A DNA stretch of 64,000 nucleotides from Listeria ivanovii subsp. ivanovii (GTDB lineage Bacteria; Bacillota; Bacilli; Lactobacillales; Listeriaceae). The notes under the pieces were generated by a model. It was not told the DNA's origin, did not search any database, and worked only from the letters and a program-made list of their open reading frames with translations. This document shows positions 57,131-64,000 of this stretch, piece by piece (within the stretch, counting starts at the first letter, position 1; the number at the start of each line of letters is the position of its first letter). The translations under genes were made by a program, and so were the position numbers. The DNA lies in NCBI RefSeq assembly GCF_900187025.1, contig NZ_LT906478.1, positions 2,154,001 to 2,218,000 on the forward strand, in the 5' to 3' direction.

Positions 57131-57361
57131 ATGCGCCAACAACAAATTGACTTTAAATGGTTAGAAGAAAACTTTCTGACAGCAAATGAAGCAGCAGAGT
57201 TTTTAGGTATATCGAAGCAAGCGCTCCTTTCCCTAGCAAAACGGAATGTGCTTCCCTTTACAAAGAAAGGTAATATGATTCTCTTTCACCGGATTGATAT
57301 TGAACTACGCCTAGAGAAACAACAAAGTCTACGCAAAAAATATCGTCCATTTGAAATCTAG
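57131..57361 (+). CDS. Excisionase-like (MerR/HTH_17) small DNA-binding protein
   Basis: The 76 residues include FLTANEAAEFLGISKQALLS (15-34), then LPFTKKGNMILFHRIDIE, the winged helix of the HTH_17/Xis family. No phage genes are nearby, so it is an orphan regulator. The ATG has GAGGTG. It lies 82 bases upstream of chdC and may share its transcript. Confidence 0.85.
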   Translation: MRQQQIDFKWLEENFLTANEAAEFLGISKQALLSLAKRNVLPFTKKGNMILFHRIDIELRLEKQQSLRKKYRPFEI

Positions 57362-57443
57362 ATTCACAAACAGCGAAGCAGACGAACAAAGTCCGATATG
57401 GTACACTTTAGTTAGTGATATTCTAAACAAGGAGTGATGCATA

Positions 57444-58199
57444 GTGAATGAAGCAGTAAAAACATTAGATGGTTGGTTTTGTCTCCATGATTTCCGTTCG
57501 ATTGATTGGGCAGCTTGGCGTGAGTTAAATCCAACTAATCAAGAATTGATGTTGAATGAGTTAAGTCATTTTTTAAGTGATATGGAAATTACAAAAAACA
57601 TCGGTGAAGGGGAACACACAATTTATAGTATTCTTGGTCAAAAAGCAGACCTTGTATTTTTCACTTTACGCGATTCGCTTGAAACCTTAAATGAAGTCGA
57701 AAATCAGTTTAATAAATTAGCCATTGCCGATTACTTATTACCAACTTATTCCTACATATCTGTTGTCGAATTAAGTAATTATCTGGCTTCCCATATGGCT
57801 GGAGGCGAAGACCCTTATCAAAACAAAGGTGTGCGTGCTAGGCTTTATCCAGCTCTTCCACCTAAAAAGCACATCTGTTTTTACCCAATGAGCAAAAAAC
57901 GCGATAGCACTGATAATTGGTATATGCTTCCAATGGAAGAACGCCAAAAATTGATTCGTGATCACGGTATGATTGGTCGCACCTACGCTGGTAAAGTACA
58001 ACAAATTATCGGTGGTTCGATTGGCTTTGACGACTACGAATGGGGTGTCACTTTATTTTCTGACGACGCACTTGAGTTTAAACGCATTGTAACAGAAATG
58101 CGGTTTGACGAAGCAAGCGCGAGGTATGCCGAATTCGGTTCTTTCTTTATTGGAAACCTATTACCTTCTGAAGATCTATCCAAACTATTTACTATTTAA
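57444..58199 (+). CDS. chdC: Coproheme decarboxylase (HemQ)
   Basis: ChdC converts coproheme III to heme b in the coproporphyrin-dependent pathway of Gram-positive bacteria. The 251-residue chlorite-dismutase-fold protein has Arg133, Tyr147 (in [10 protein letters not shown]) and His174 (in IRDHGMIGR). These positions agree with the active-site Tyr and proximal His described for the Listeria enzyme. The start is GTG 57444 with AAGGAG nine bases upstream. Confidence 0.96.
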   Translation: MNEAVKTLDGWFCLHDFRSIDWAAWRELNPTNQELMLNELSHFLSDMEITKNIGEGEHTIYSILGQKADLVFFTLRDSLETLNEVENQFNKLAIADYLLPTYSYISVVELSNYLASHMAGGEDPYQNKGVRARLYPALPPKKHICFYPMSKKRDSTDNWYMLPMEERQKLIRDHGMIGRTYAGKVQQIIGGSIGFDDYEWGVTLFSDDALEFKRIVTEMRFDEASARYAEFGSFFIGNLLPSEDLSKLFTI

Positions 58200-58205
58200 T
58201 AAGCG

Positions 58206-58270
58206 AAAACTGGAATTTCTTGAAATAAATCTTTTTTATGAGGATTTGCTTTCGAGATTTCCAGTTTTTT
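58206..58270 (+). terminator. Terminator after chdC
   Basis: AAAACTGGAA and TTTCCAGTTTTTT close a long imperfect hairpin (also GAAATAAATC with GATTTGCTTTC), ending in a T run. Confidence 0.8.
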
Positions 58271-58310
58271 ATTTCATTAAACTAACATTTTTGTAAGGAT
58301 ACTATCTAAA

Positions 58311-58328
58311 ATTGTCATGTGAGTCAAT
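58311..58328. promoter_or_regulatory. Imperfect palindrome upstream of anrAB, possible response-regulator site
   Basis: ATTGTCATGTGAGTCAAT matches its reverse complement in the outer four pairs and one inner pair. It lies just ahead of a promoter with a weak -35, the usual place for an activating response regulator. VirR is known to control anrAB, but I cannot match its box with certainty. Confidence 0.35.
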
Positions 58329-58356
58329 GGAACTAACTTCTTTTAAACGTTAGAAT
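58328..58356 (+). promoter_or_regulatory. Candidate promoter of anrAB
   Basis: TGGAAC, 17 bases, TAGAAT. The weak -35 fits an activator-dependent promoter. Confidence 0.4.
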
Positions 58357-58401
58357 GTACACATACCTAATCAAATCTACTTTTAGAAGGAGTTAAAAAC
58401 A

Positions 58402-59169
58402 ATGGAAACTGTTTTACAAGCAAAAAATGTTAGAAAAATTTATGGTAGTAAAAAAACTGTTTATACTGCACTTGAAAATATTAGTATTGATATTAAAGAA
58501 GGAGAATTTACTGGAATTATGGGGCCTTCTGGTGCAGGTAAGTCTACTTTACTCAACGTACTTTCAACCATCGACACTCCTACTTCAGGAGATATTATGA
58601 TAGCGGGCCAATCACTTGCAACTATGGACGAACAACAAATGTCAAGGTTTCGCCGTGACAAACTAGGATTTATCTTTCAAGATTATAATTTATTAGATAC
58701 GCTAACTGTTCGTGAAAATATTATTTTGCCACTTGCGCTTGCTAAACGTCCTGTCAAAGAAATGGAAGAGAAATTGACGATCATTAGTCAAAAATTTGGG
58801 ATTACGGATATTCTTGATAAATATCCTAATGAAATTTCTGGTGGACAAAAACAGCGTACAGCTGCCTCTCGAGCAATTATTACAACACCAAGTTTGATTT
58901 TTGCTGATGAACCAACCGGAGCACTTGATTCTAAATCTGCCACAAATCTATTGGAAAGCTTAAAAGACTTAAACGAGCAAGATAAGGCAACTATCATGGT
59001 CGTTACTCATGACGCCTTTGCTGCAAGCTTTTGCAAACGAATCCTATTTATTAAAGATGGAGAGCTATATACAGAAATCTATCGTGGAAGCAAATCACGT
59101 AAGGAGTTCTTCCAAAAAATTCTAGATGTCCTTGCTAAATTAGGAGGCGACACAGATGACCTTATTTGA
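58402..59169 (+). CDS. anrA: BceA-type ABC transporter ATPase AnrA
   Basis: This 255-residue ATPase has Walker [10 protein letters not shown] (about 42-50), ISGGQKQR and [13 protein letters not shown]. It is the MacB/BceA group that works with a BceB-like permease against peptide antibiotics. By family and position it is AnrA, reported in L. monocytogenes for nisin and bacitracin tolerance. The ATG has AAGGAG. Its 3' end overlaps anrB by 14 bases. Confidence 0.92.
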   Translation: METVLQAKNVRKIYGSKKTVYTALENISIDIKEGEFTGIMGPSGAGKSTLLNVLSTIDTPTSGDIMIAGQSLATMDEQQMSRFRRDKLGFIFQDYNLLDTLTVRENIILPLALAKRPVKEMEEKLTIISQKFGITDILDKYPNEISGGQKQRTAASRAIITTPSLIFADEPTGALDSKSATNLLESLKDLNEQDKATIMVVTHDAFAASFCKRILFIKDGELYTEIYRGSKSRKEFFQKILDVLAKLGGDTDDLI

Positions 59170-61096
59170 CCTAGCTAAAAAGAATATTCGACATAATTTT
59201 GTCCATTATTTTTTATATTTTGCTTCTATGACTTTTAGTATTATGATTTATTATACTTTCCTAGTTCTTTCTAAAGATCCCTCTGTTATGGAACAAATTA
59301 ATAAATCCGCCAAATTATCAACCGCTTTCTCCGCATCTTCCGTAATTTTACTAATATTTGTAGCAATCTTCATTCTCTACTCCAATAGTTTTTTTACACG
59401 TAAACGAAAAAAAGAAATCGGTCTATACTCCTTACTCGGGCTTCGAAAAAAAGAAATTGGACGTATCTTATTTTATGAAAATTTCTTAATGGGTATTGGT
59501 GCACTTGTAATTGGAATTTTAGCTGGTACAGTTCTTTCTAAAATATTTGTAACGATACTTTTGAAATTAATCAATATTGGTAGCATTGGTGGTTTTGCCT
59601 TTTCATGGGGAGCCGTTACACAAACAAGTTTTGTTTTTATTATTATTACCTTGTTTACTTCTGTTTCTGGCTATCGAATTATTTTCCGAACTACTTTACT
59701 TGATTTATTTCATTCAGAAGCAAAACGGGAAAAAAGTCCCAAACCATCGCTTATCTTAGCCTTACTCTCACTTATCTTTATTGCAATAGGCTACACGATT
59801 GCAGGACAGCCACTTGATTCCAAAGACTCTCTGTGGAGAACACTTGGCTTAGGCCTTGGTGCTATTATCATTTTAACAACCGTAATCTTGGGAACGATTT
59901 TGTTTGTTACTTTCTTCTTACCTTATTTACTGGCAAAATTAAGAAACAACAAACGCTTCTTTTATAAAGGAAGTAATATCGTCTCTACTTCTCAGTTAAC
60001 ATTCCGAATTGCATCCAATGCAAAAACATTAATTATTATTTCTATCTTAAGTGCAACTACACTTTCAGCAATTGGTACGATTAGTAGTATTTATTATCAA
60101 TCAAATAAAGAAGCTGCTAATAGCGCGCCGTCTACTTTCGAATATGAAATTCCATCCGATGCCGCACTAAATAAAAAAATCATTACAACCGCAGAAAGCG
60201 ACTCAGATCATCCTGTAGAATATACTCAAAAAAGTACGACTTATATAGTTAAAATAGAAGGTACCGTTCCGAATTTATTTGAATATCAAGTAAATGATGG
60301 TATGCCTGTCATTTCTGAATCCAACTATAATTCACTCTTGAAAAAACAAGGAAATACAAACAATATAACTAATTTAAAAGAAAATCAAGCACAAATGGTT
60401 ATTTCTAGTGCTTATGATGATAGTATGGAAAAGAGCTTATTAGGTAAAAAGTACACACTCGCTTCATCTGGAAAACCAACTGTAGAAATTAAGTCCGTTG
60501 TGCAAAACTCACCACTTGCACTTGCAGAAATGTTACTTGTACTTCCGGATAGCCAAGTAGAAACAATTGCTTCCACTAAGGGTATTCCTGTTAAAAACAT
60601 TGAATCAATTGGTGTAGAGAATGATAAAAAAGCAACCGACTTAGATAAGAAAGTGCAATCTGTACTTCCAGAAAACACCATTTTCATTTCGCATCCCGCA
60701 ACTTATCAAGAAATAATCACTATAAGTGGTGTACTTCTTTTCATCGGTATGTTCATTGGTTTTGTTTTCTTAGCAGCGACAGGTAGTATTATCTACTTTA
60801 AACAGCTAACAGAAGCTTATAATGATGTTGGAACTTTTGATATCTTGAAAAAAATCGGGTTAAATCGAAAAGAAATAAGAAAGGTTTTAGCTAAACAACT
60901 TTTATTAGTATTCTTAATCCCGCTAGTTATCGGTATTGCTCATAGCAGCTTTGCGTTGCTTGGTCTATCGCACTTACTAGCAATGGATATAACATTACCA
61001 GTACTCGTCTCAACAGGACTTTACACCTTAATGTATGTGTTCTATTACTTCCTTACATTAAATAGTTATACAAATATTGTATTCGGTAAAAAATAA
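59156..61096 (+). CDS. anrB: BceB-type ABC transporter permease AnrB
   Basis: This 646-residue permease has ten helices and a large extracellular loop (about residues 310-520) between the seventh and eighth, the BceB hallmark. That loop senses or binds lantibiotics and bacitracin complexes. FtsX-like segments include YSLLGLRKKEIGRILFYEN (about 98-116) and the repeat DILKKIGLNRKEIRKVL near 565. The ATG has TAGGAGG within anrA. Confidence 0.93.
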   Translation: MTLFDLAKKNIRHNFVHYFLYFASMTFSIMIYYTFLVLSKDPSVMEQINKSAKLSTAFSASSVILLIFVAIFILYSNSFFTRKRKKEIGLYSLLGLRKKEIGRILFYENFLMGIGALVIGILAGTVLSKIFVTILLKLINIGSIGGFAFSWGAVTQTSFVFIIITLFTSVSGYRIIFRTTLLDLFHSEAKREKSPKPSLILALLSLIFIAIGYTIAGQPLDSKDSLWRTLGLGLGAIIILTTVILGTILFVTFFLPYLLAKLRNNKRFFYKGSNIVSTSQLTFRIASNAKTLIIISILSATTLSAIGTISSIYYQSNKEAANSAPSTFEYEIPSDAALNKKIITTAESDSDHPVEYTQKSTTYIVKIEGTVPNLFEYQVNDGMPVISESNYNSLLKKQGNTNNITNLKENQAQMVISSAYDDSMEKSLLGKKYTLASSGKPTVEIKSVVQNSPLALAEMLLVLPDSQVETIASTKGIPVKNIESIGVENDKKATDLDKKVQSVLPENTIFISHPATYQEIITISGVLLFIGMFIGFVFLAATGSIIYFKQLTEAYNDVGTFDILKKIGLNRKEIRKVLAKQLLLVFLIPLVIGIAHSSFALLGLSHLLAMDITLPVLVSTGLYTLMYVFYYFLTLNSYTNIVFGKK

Positions 61097-61101
61097 AATT
61101 C

Positions 61102-61139
61102 CCCCCTTCCAGTTCAAAGCTAGTTAACTGGAAGGGAGG
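61102..61139. terminator. Bidirectional terminator after anrB
   Basis: CCCCCCTTCCAGTT and AACTGGAAGGGAGG form a 14-bp stem with one mismatch, flanked by A/T runs. Confidence 0.9.
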
Positions 61140-61141
61140 GA

Positions 61142-61969
61142 TTATTTTTTTGCAATAAAAGCAAATACACTTGCAATCAGTGCGGAAGATCCCATTAATA
61201 GTTGCATGCCAAATACTTGATGTTCATTTTTCCCAAAGGTAATTCCGAGTGTCGTTTTAGCAAAACCAATCCATTCCGTTACCCATAGATAATTCGTCAG
61301 TAAAATGATAGCCGCGCCAAAAAGCACTCCGATTAATAGATAGGATACTCTCCACCAAGCAAGAATGGCCATAAGCAGAAATACTAATCCTAAAAAACAA
61401 GCAAAATAAGCATCAAAGGCTGTGGTAAAAAGATAACCTTGCTCACTACTAGTAGAATATAACTGTTTGAAAATCGTGATTGCTGTATAAACAGAAACCC
61501 CCATACCAAAAAGCGAGAACAATCCAGATGCATATCGCCATTTGTTTTTCCAATTTTGGTTCAAATCTAAATCCGTTTTTGCGCTTATAAACTTAGGTCC
61601 AATGAGCAGTAGTAGAAAAATTACTAATCCAATTAAAGATAACAATGTTCCAGACCACTCAAATGGTTGATTCTTTTCAAAATCTCGCAACACTCTAATT
61701 TGGTAATAATATACAGAAAACCCTTGAAATATTGTAAAACAAAGAACAAAAATAGCACTTCCAAAATAAAAATTTCGTCCTCTTATTAAACAAACTCCTA
61801 ATATAAAAAGACCCAATCCAAATATCAACAGCATCCAGTAATTCCACACAAAAGTAAAGTCTTCCTGGGCATTCACATATCCTACAATTGCGCTCAGAAA
61901 GCTATAAATTTGCGTAAATCCGAGTGCAATTAATAAACTGCCACTTATTCCTATCAATTTATTAGACAA
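61142..61969 (-). CDS. Polytopic membrane protein, unknown function
   Basis: This 275-residue protein has about eight hydrophobic helices, paired in two similar halves, and a short hydrophilic loop (about 130-145: AKTDLDLNQNWKNKW). No transport or catalytic motif is recognisable. The start is TTG 61967-61969 with GAGAAGGA close upstream. It is convergent with anrB and probably monocistronic. Confidence 0.7.
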   Translation of the reverse strand: MSNKLIGISGSLLIALGFTQIYSFLSAIVGYVNAQEDFTFVWNYWMLLIFGLGLFILGVCLIRGRNFYFGSAIFVLCFTIFQGFSVYYYQIRVLRDFEKNQPFEWSGTLLSLIGLVIFLLLLIGPKFISAKTDLDLNQNWKNKWRYASGLFSLFGMGVSVYTAITIFKQLYSTSSEQGYLFTTAFDAYFACFLGLVFLLMAILAWWRVSYLLIGVLFGAAIILLTNYLWVTEWIGFAKTTLGITFGKNEHQVFGMQLLMGSSALIASVFAFIAKK

Positions 61970-62030
61970 ATCCTTCTCATTCCTTTCTATTTTTTTCTTA
62001 TCATGTTACCCTAAAATCGAGGTGATAAAA

Positions 62031-62492
62031 ATGAACTTAATAGTTTGGGACAAAAGCCAACCAATTCCTATCGAACTATTATTAGAAGCCGATCCTAGTG
62101 AAAAACAAATTGCCAAATATTTTAATAAATCCTCTGTTTTTCAACTAGTTGATGTAAAAAAAACACTTGGAATCATTTGCCTACTTCCCCTATCTACCGG
62201 CCAGCTTGAAATTATGAACATCGCTGTCTTACAAGAAGCTAGAAACCAAGGCATTGGTAAAAAACTCCTAAATCAAGCATTTGAGTTTGCAAGAATGAAT
62301 TACATCTCTGAAATTATAATTAAAACTGGAAATTCAAGCATTAATCAACTTGCCCTTTATCAGAAAAGCGGATTTCGTATCCAAAAAGTTATCCCAAATT
62401 ATTTTATTGAAAATTATCCCAAACAAATTATCTATGAAAATGGGATCCCCTGTTTGGATCAGATTATTCTCTCAAAAAACATAAAATCCTGA
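62031..62492 (+). CDS. GNAT-family N-acetyltransferase
   Basis: The 153 residues have the acetyl-CoA loop NQGIGKKLLNQAFE (about 75-88) and the C-terminal LYQKSGFRIQKV motif. The acceptor substrate is unknown. ATG 62031 has GAGGTGA; a GTG three codons earlier falls in that site. It is divergent from the 61142 membrane protein, 61 bases apart. Confidence 0.88.
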   Translation: MNLIVWDKSQPIPIELLLEADPSEKQIAKYFNKSSVFQLVDVKKTLGIICLLPLSTGQLEIMNIAVLQEARNQGIGKKLLNQAFEFARMNYISEIIIKTGNSSINQLALYQKSGFRIQKVIPNYFIENYPKQIIYENGIPCLDQIILSKNIKS

Positions 62493-62518
62493 TGAAAAAT
62501 TCCATCAGGATTTTATGT
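62479..62518. terminator. Bidirectional terminator between the GNAT gene and glmM
   Basis: ACATAAAATCCTGATG and CATCAGGATTTTATGT form a perfect 16-bp stem with an eight-base loop. It overlaps the stop codon of the GNAT gene. Confidence 0.92.
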
Positions 62519-62525
62519 TTTTTGT

Positions 62526-63878
62526 TTAATCGTTAAGAGCCATTTCGGAACGAACAACCGCTGAAATACGTTCACAATATTCATCTGTTTCTTCTTTTGA
62601 TGCCGCTTCTACCATGACTCTAACAAGTGGTTCTGTTCCAGATGGGCGAACAAGTACACGACCGTTTCCAGCCATTTCCGCTTCCACTTCGCTAATCACT
62701 TTGCTTACTTTCGGATTATCCGTCACGTGGTTTTTATCACTAACGCGAATATTTTCAAGTTTTTGTGGGAATGTTTTCATTTCAGAAGCAAGTTCCGACA
62801 ATTTTTTCCCTGTTGCTTTCATAACATTAATTAGTTGAATTCCGGATAGAAGACCATCACCAGTTGTATTATGATCTAAGAAAATAATATGACCAGATTG
62901 TTCCCCGCCAAGGTTATAGTTACCTTCACGCATTGCTTCCACTACGTAGCGATCTCCAACAGCTGTTTGTACATCCTCAATATTAAGTTCTTTTAAGCCT
63001 TTGTAAAAGCCAAGATTACTCATGACAGTGGAAACGATGGTGTTACTATTTAAAAGACCTTGTTCGCGTAGATATTTCGCACAAATGAACATAATTTTGT
63101 CTCCATCGACAATTTGGCCGATTTCATCAATCGCAATCACTCGATCTCCGTCACCATCAAAAGCTAAACCAACATCCGCTTTTTTTTCTAAAACAAAAGC
63201 AGCCAATGCTTCTGGATGTGTTGAACCAACGCCATCATTGATATTCAGCCCATTTGGAGATGCTCCCATCGAACTAATATCTGCATCTAAGTCTGCAAAT
63301 AAATGTGTTGCAAGTCCAGAAGTCGCTCCATTGGCACAATCTAATGCGATATGATAACCATTAAAGTCATTTTCAATTGTTTGTTTTAAGTATTGAATAT
63401 ATTTTTGTTTACCTTCAAAATAATCGCTAACTGTTCCTAAACCTTCGCCACTAGGACGAGGTAGTGTATCTTCTGCAGTATCTAAAAGCTGTTCAATTTC
63501 TTCTTCTTGGTCATCAGAAAGTTTAAAGCCATCTGAACCGAAGAATTTAATCCCGTTGTCATCTACCGGATTGTGGCTAGCCGAAATCATCACGCTTGCG
63601 GATGCTCCTTGGGCTTTTGTTAAATAAGCTACTCCTGGAGTTGAAATGACTCCTAAACGCATTACTTCTATCCCAACAGACACAAGCCCAGCGATTAAAG
63701 CGGATTCAAGCATTTCTCCGGAGATTCGTGTATCACGAGCAACAAGTACACGCGGATGTTCACCTACATGACGAGTTAAAACATAACCGCCCATTCGACC
63801 TAATCGGAATGCAAGTTCTGGTGTTAATTCTGAGTTTGCTACCCCTCTAACTCCATCCGTACCAAAATATTTACCCAT
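62526..63878 (-). CDS. glmM: Phosphoglucosamine mutase
   Basis: GlmM converts glucosamine 6-phosphate to glucosamine 1-phosphate for UDP-GlcNAc and thus peptidoglycan and teichoic acids. The 450 residues contain the phosphoserine loop [12 protein letters not shown] (Ser101). FDGDGDRV (about 240-247) is the magnesium site, GGEQSGHI the sugar site and RPSGTEP the phosphate site. The ATG has GAAGGAGAG. Any cdaA/cdaR genes, which usually precede glmM, would lie beyond the window edge. Confidence 0.97.
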   Translation of the reverse strand: MGKYFGTDGVRGVANSELTPELAFRLGRMGGYVLTRHVGEHPRVLVARDTRISGEMLESALIAGLVSVGIEVMRLGVISTPGVAYLTKAQGASASVMISASHNPVDDNGIKFFGSDGFKLSDDQEEEIEQLLDTAEDTLPRPSGEGLGTVSDYFEGKQKYIQYLKQTIENDFNGYHIALDCANGATSGLATHLFADLDADISSMGASPNGLNINDGVGSTHPEALAAFVLEKKADVGLAFDGDGDRVIAIDEIGQIVDGDKIMFICAKYLREQGLLNSNTIVSTVMSNLGFYKGLKELNIEDVQTAVGDRYVVEAMREGNYNLGGEQSGHIIFLDHNTTGDGLLSGIQLINVMKATGKKLSELASEMKTFPQKLENIRVSDKNHVTDNPKVSKVISEVEAEMAGNGRVLVRPSGTEPLVRVMVEAASKEETDEYCERISAVVRSEMALND

Positions 63879-63992
63879 TTTATTACTCTCCTTCTAAGTC
63901 ATTCAGTATCTAAATGATTTTTGTTTGTCGTTTTAGATTTTACTTTTTCCAAATTCCGGTTTTATCTACTAACTTTCAACCATATACCTGTT

Positions 63993-63998
63993 ATTATA
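63993..63998 (-). promoter_or_regulatory. Possible -10 box of glmM at the window edge
   Basis: Minus strand TATAAT, about 115 bases before the ATG. The -35 would lie outside the window, so this is tentative. It may instead be the 3' end of an upstream gene. Confidence 0.2.
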
Positions 63999-64000
63999 CC

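Noticed and set aside
63899..64000. 3' end of a cdaR (ybbR) gene upstream of glmM
   Set aside because: A short open frame runs in from the edge, but it is too brief to recognise and contains a TATAAT that could be promoter instead.

Overview
This window looks like chromosomal DNA of Listeria sensu stricto, most likely Listeria monocytogenes or a very close bile-salt-hydrolase-positive relative. The evidence is low-GC Firmicute codon use, a bsh gene, an internalin with an LPXTG anchor, and a gene order (mscL, bsh, groESL, rex, tsaEB-rimI-tsaD, crcB pair, argGH, betL, galactitol-type PTS, pdxRST, pta, feoAB, manA, chdC, anrAB, glmM) that I remember as the lmo2064-lmo2118 stretch of strain EGD-e. 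The species assignment is inference from memory, not a database result.

Layout. 1-5.2 kb: end of mscL, two small membrane proteins, bsh, a decayed internalin and an intact internalin that once formed an operon. 5.2-16.7 kb: conserved housekeeping genes, including groESL under a perfect CIRCE operator, a CAAX protease, rex, an ABC-F protein, the t6A synthesis operon tsaE-tsaB-rimI-tsaD, and two lipoproteins. 16.7-28.2 kb: the fluoride exporter pair, an APH-like kinase and tRNA-Leu(GAG), followed by accessory material. That material comprises a gene fragment, a frameshifted LPQTG adhesin, an RRNPP-type HTH-TPR regulator, a YiiG-like lipoprotein, a TetR-MATE pair and a broken Fic gene, and ends at an esterase. 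28.2-38.6 kb: argGH, betL, and a galactitol-type PTS/kinase/aldolase operon behind a PRD regulator. 38.8-43.1 kb: a four-gene WxL surface cluster (WxL-interacting protein, WxL protein, mini LPKTG protein, LRR-WxL protein). 43.2-50.0 kb: pdxR divergent from pdxST, then pta, and Fur-boxed feoAB with a Cys-rich FeoB-associated peptide. 50.1-54.2 kb: an AT-rich lactococcin-972-type bacteriocin cluster whose ABC ATPase is frameshifted, plus a gene scar. 54.3-64.0 kb: phosphoesterase, manA, nitroreductase, excisionase-like HTH protein, chdC, the anrAB peptide-resistance transporter, a membrane protein, a GNAT enzyme and glmM.

The accessory regions are dominated by cell-surface and competition functions: internalin, SdrD_B/SpaA adhesin, WxL complex, bacteriocin and Fic. 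Several of their genes are freshly broken by single-base indels. Three of the four indels I can reconstruct are one-base losses in A/T homopolymers (26082, 26903 and 50895). This points to recent decay, slippage-based switching, or homopolymer sequencing error. The best candidates for a second look are the WxL cluster, the Lcn972 cluster, the homopolymer-interrupted Fic gene, and the mutually exclusive hairpins ahead of the crcB pair.
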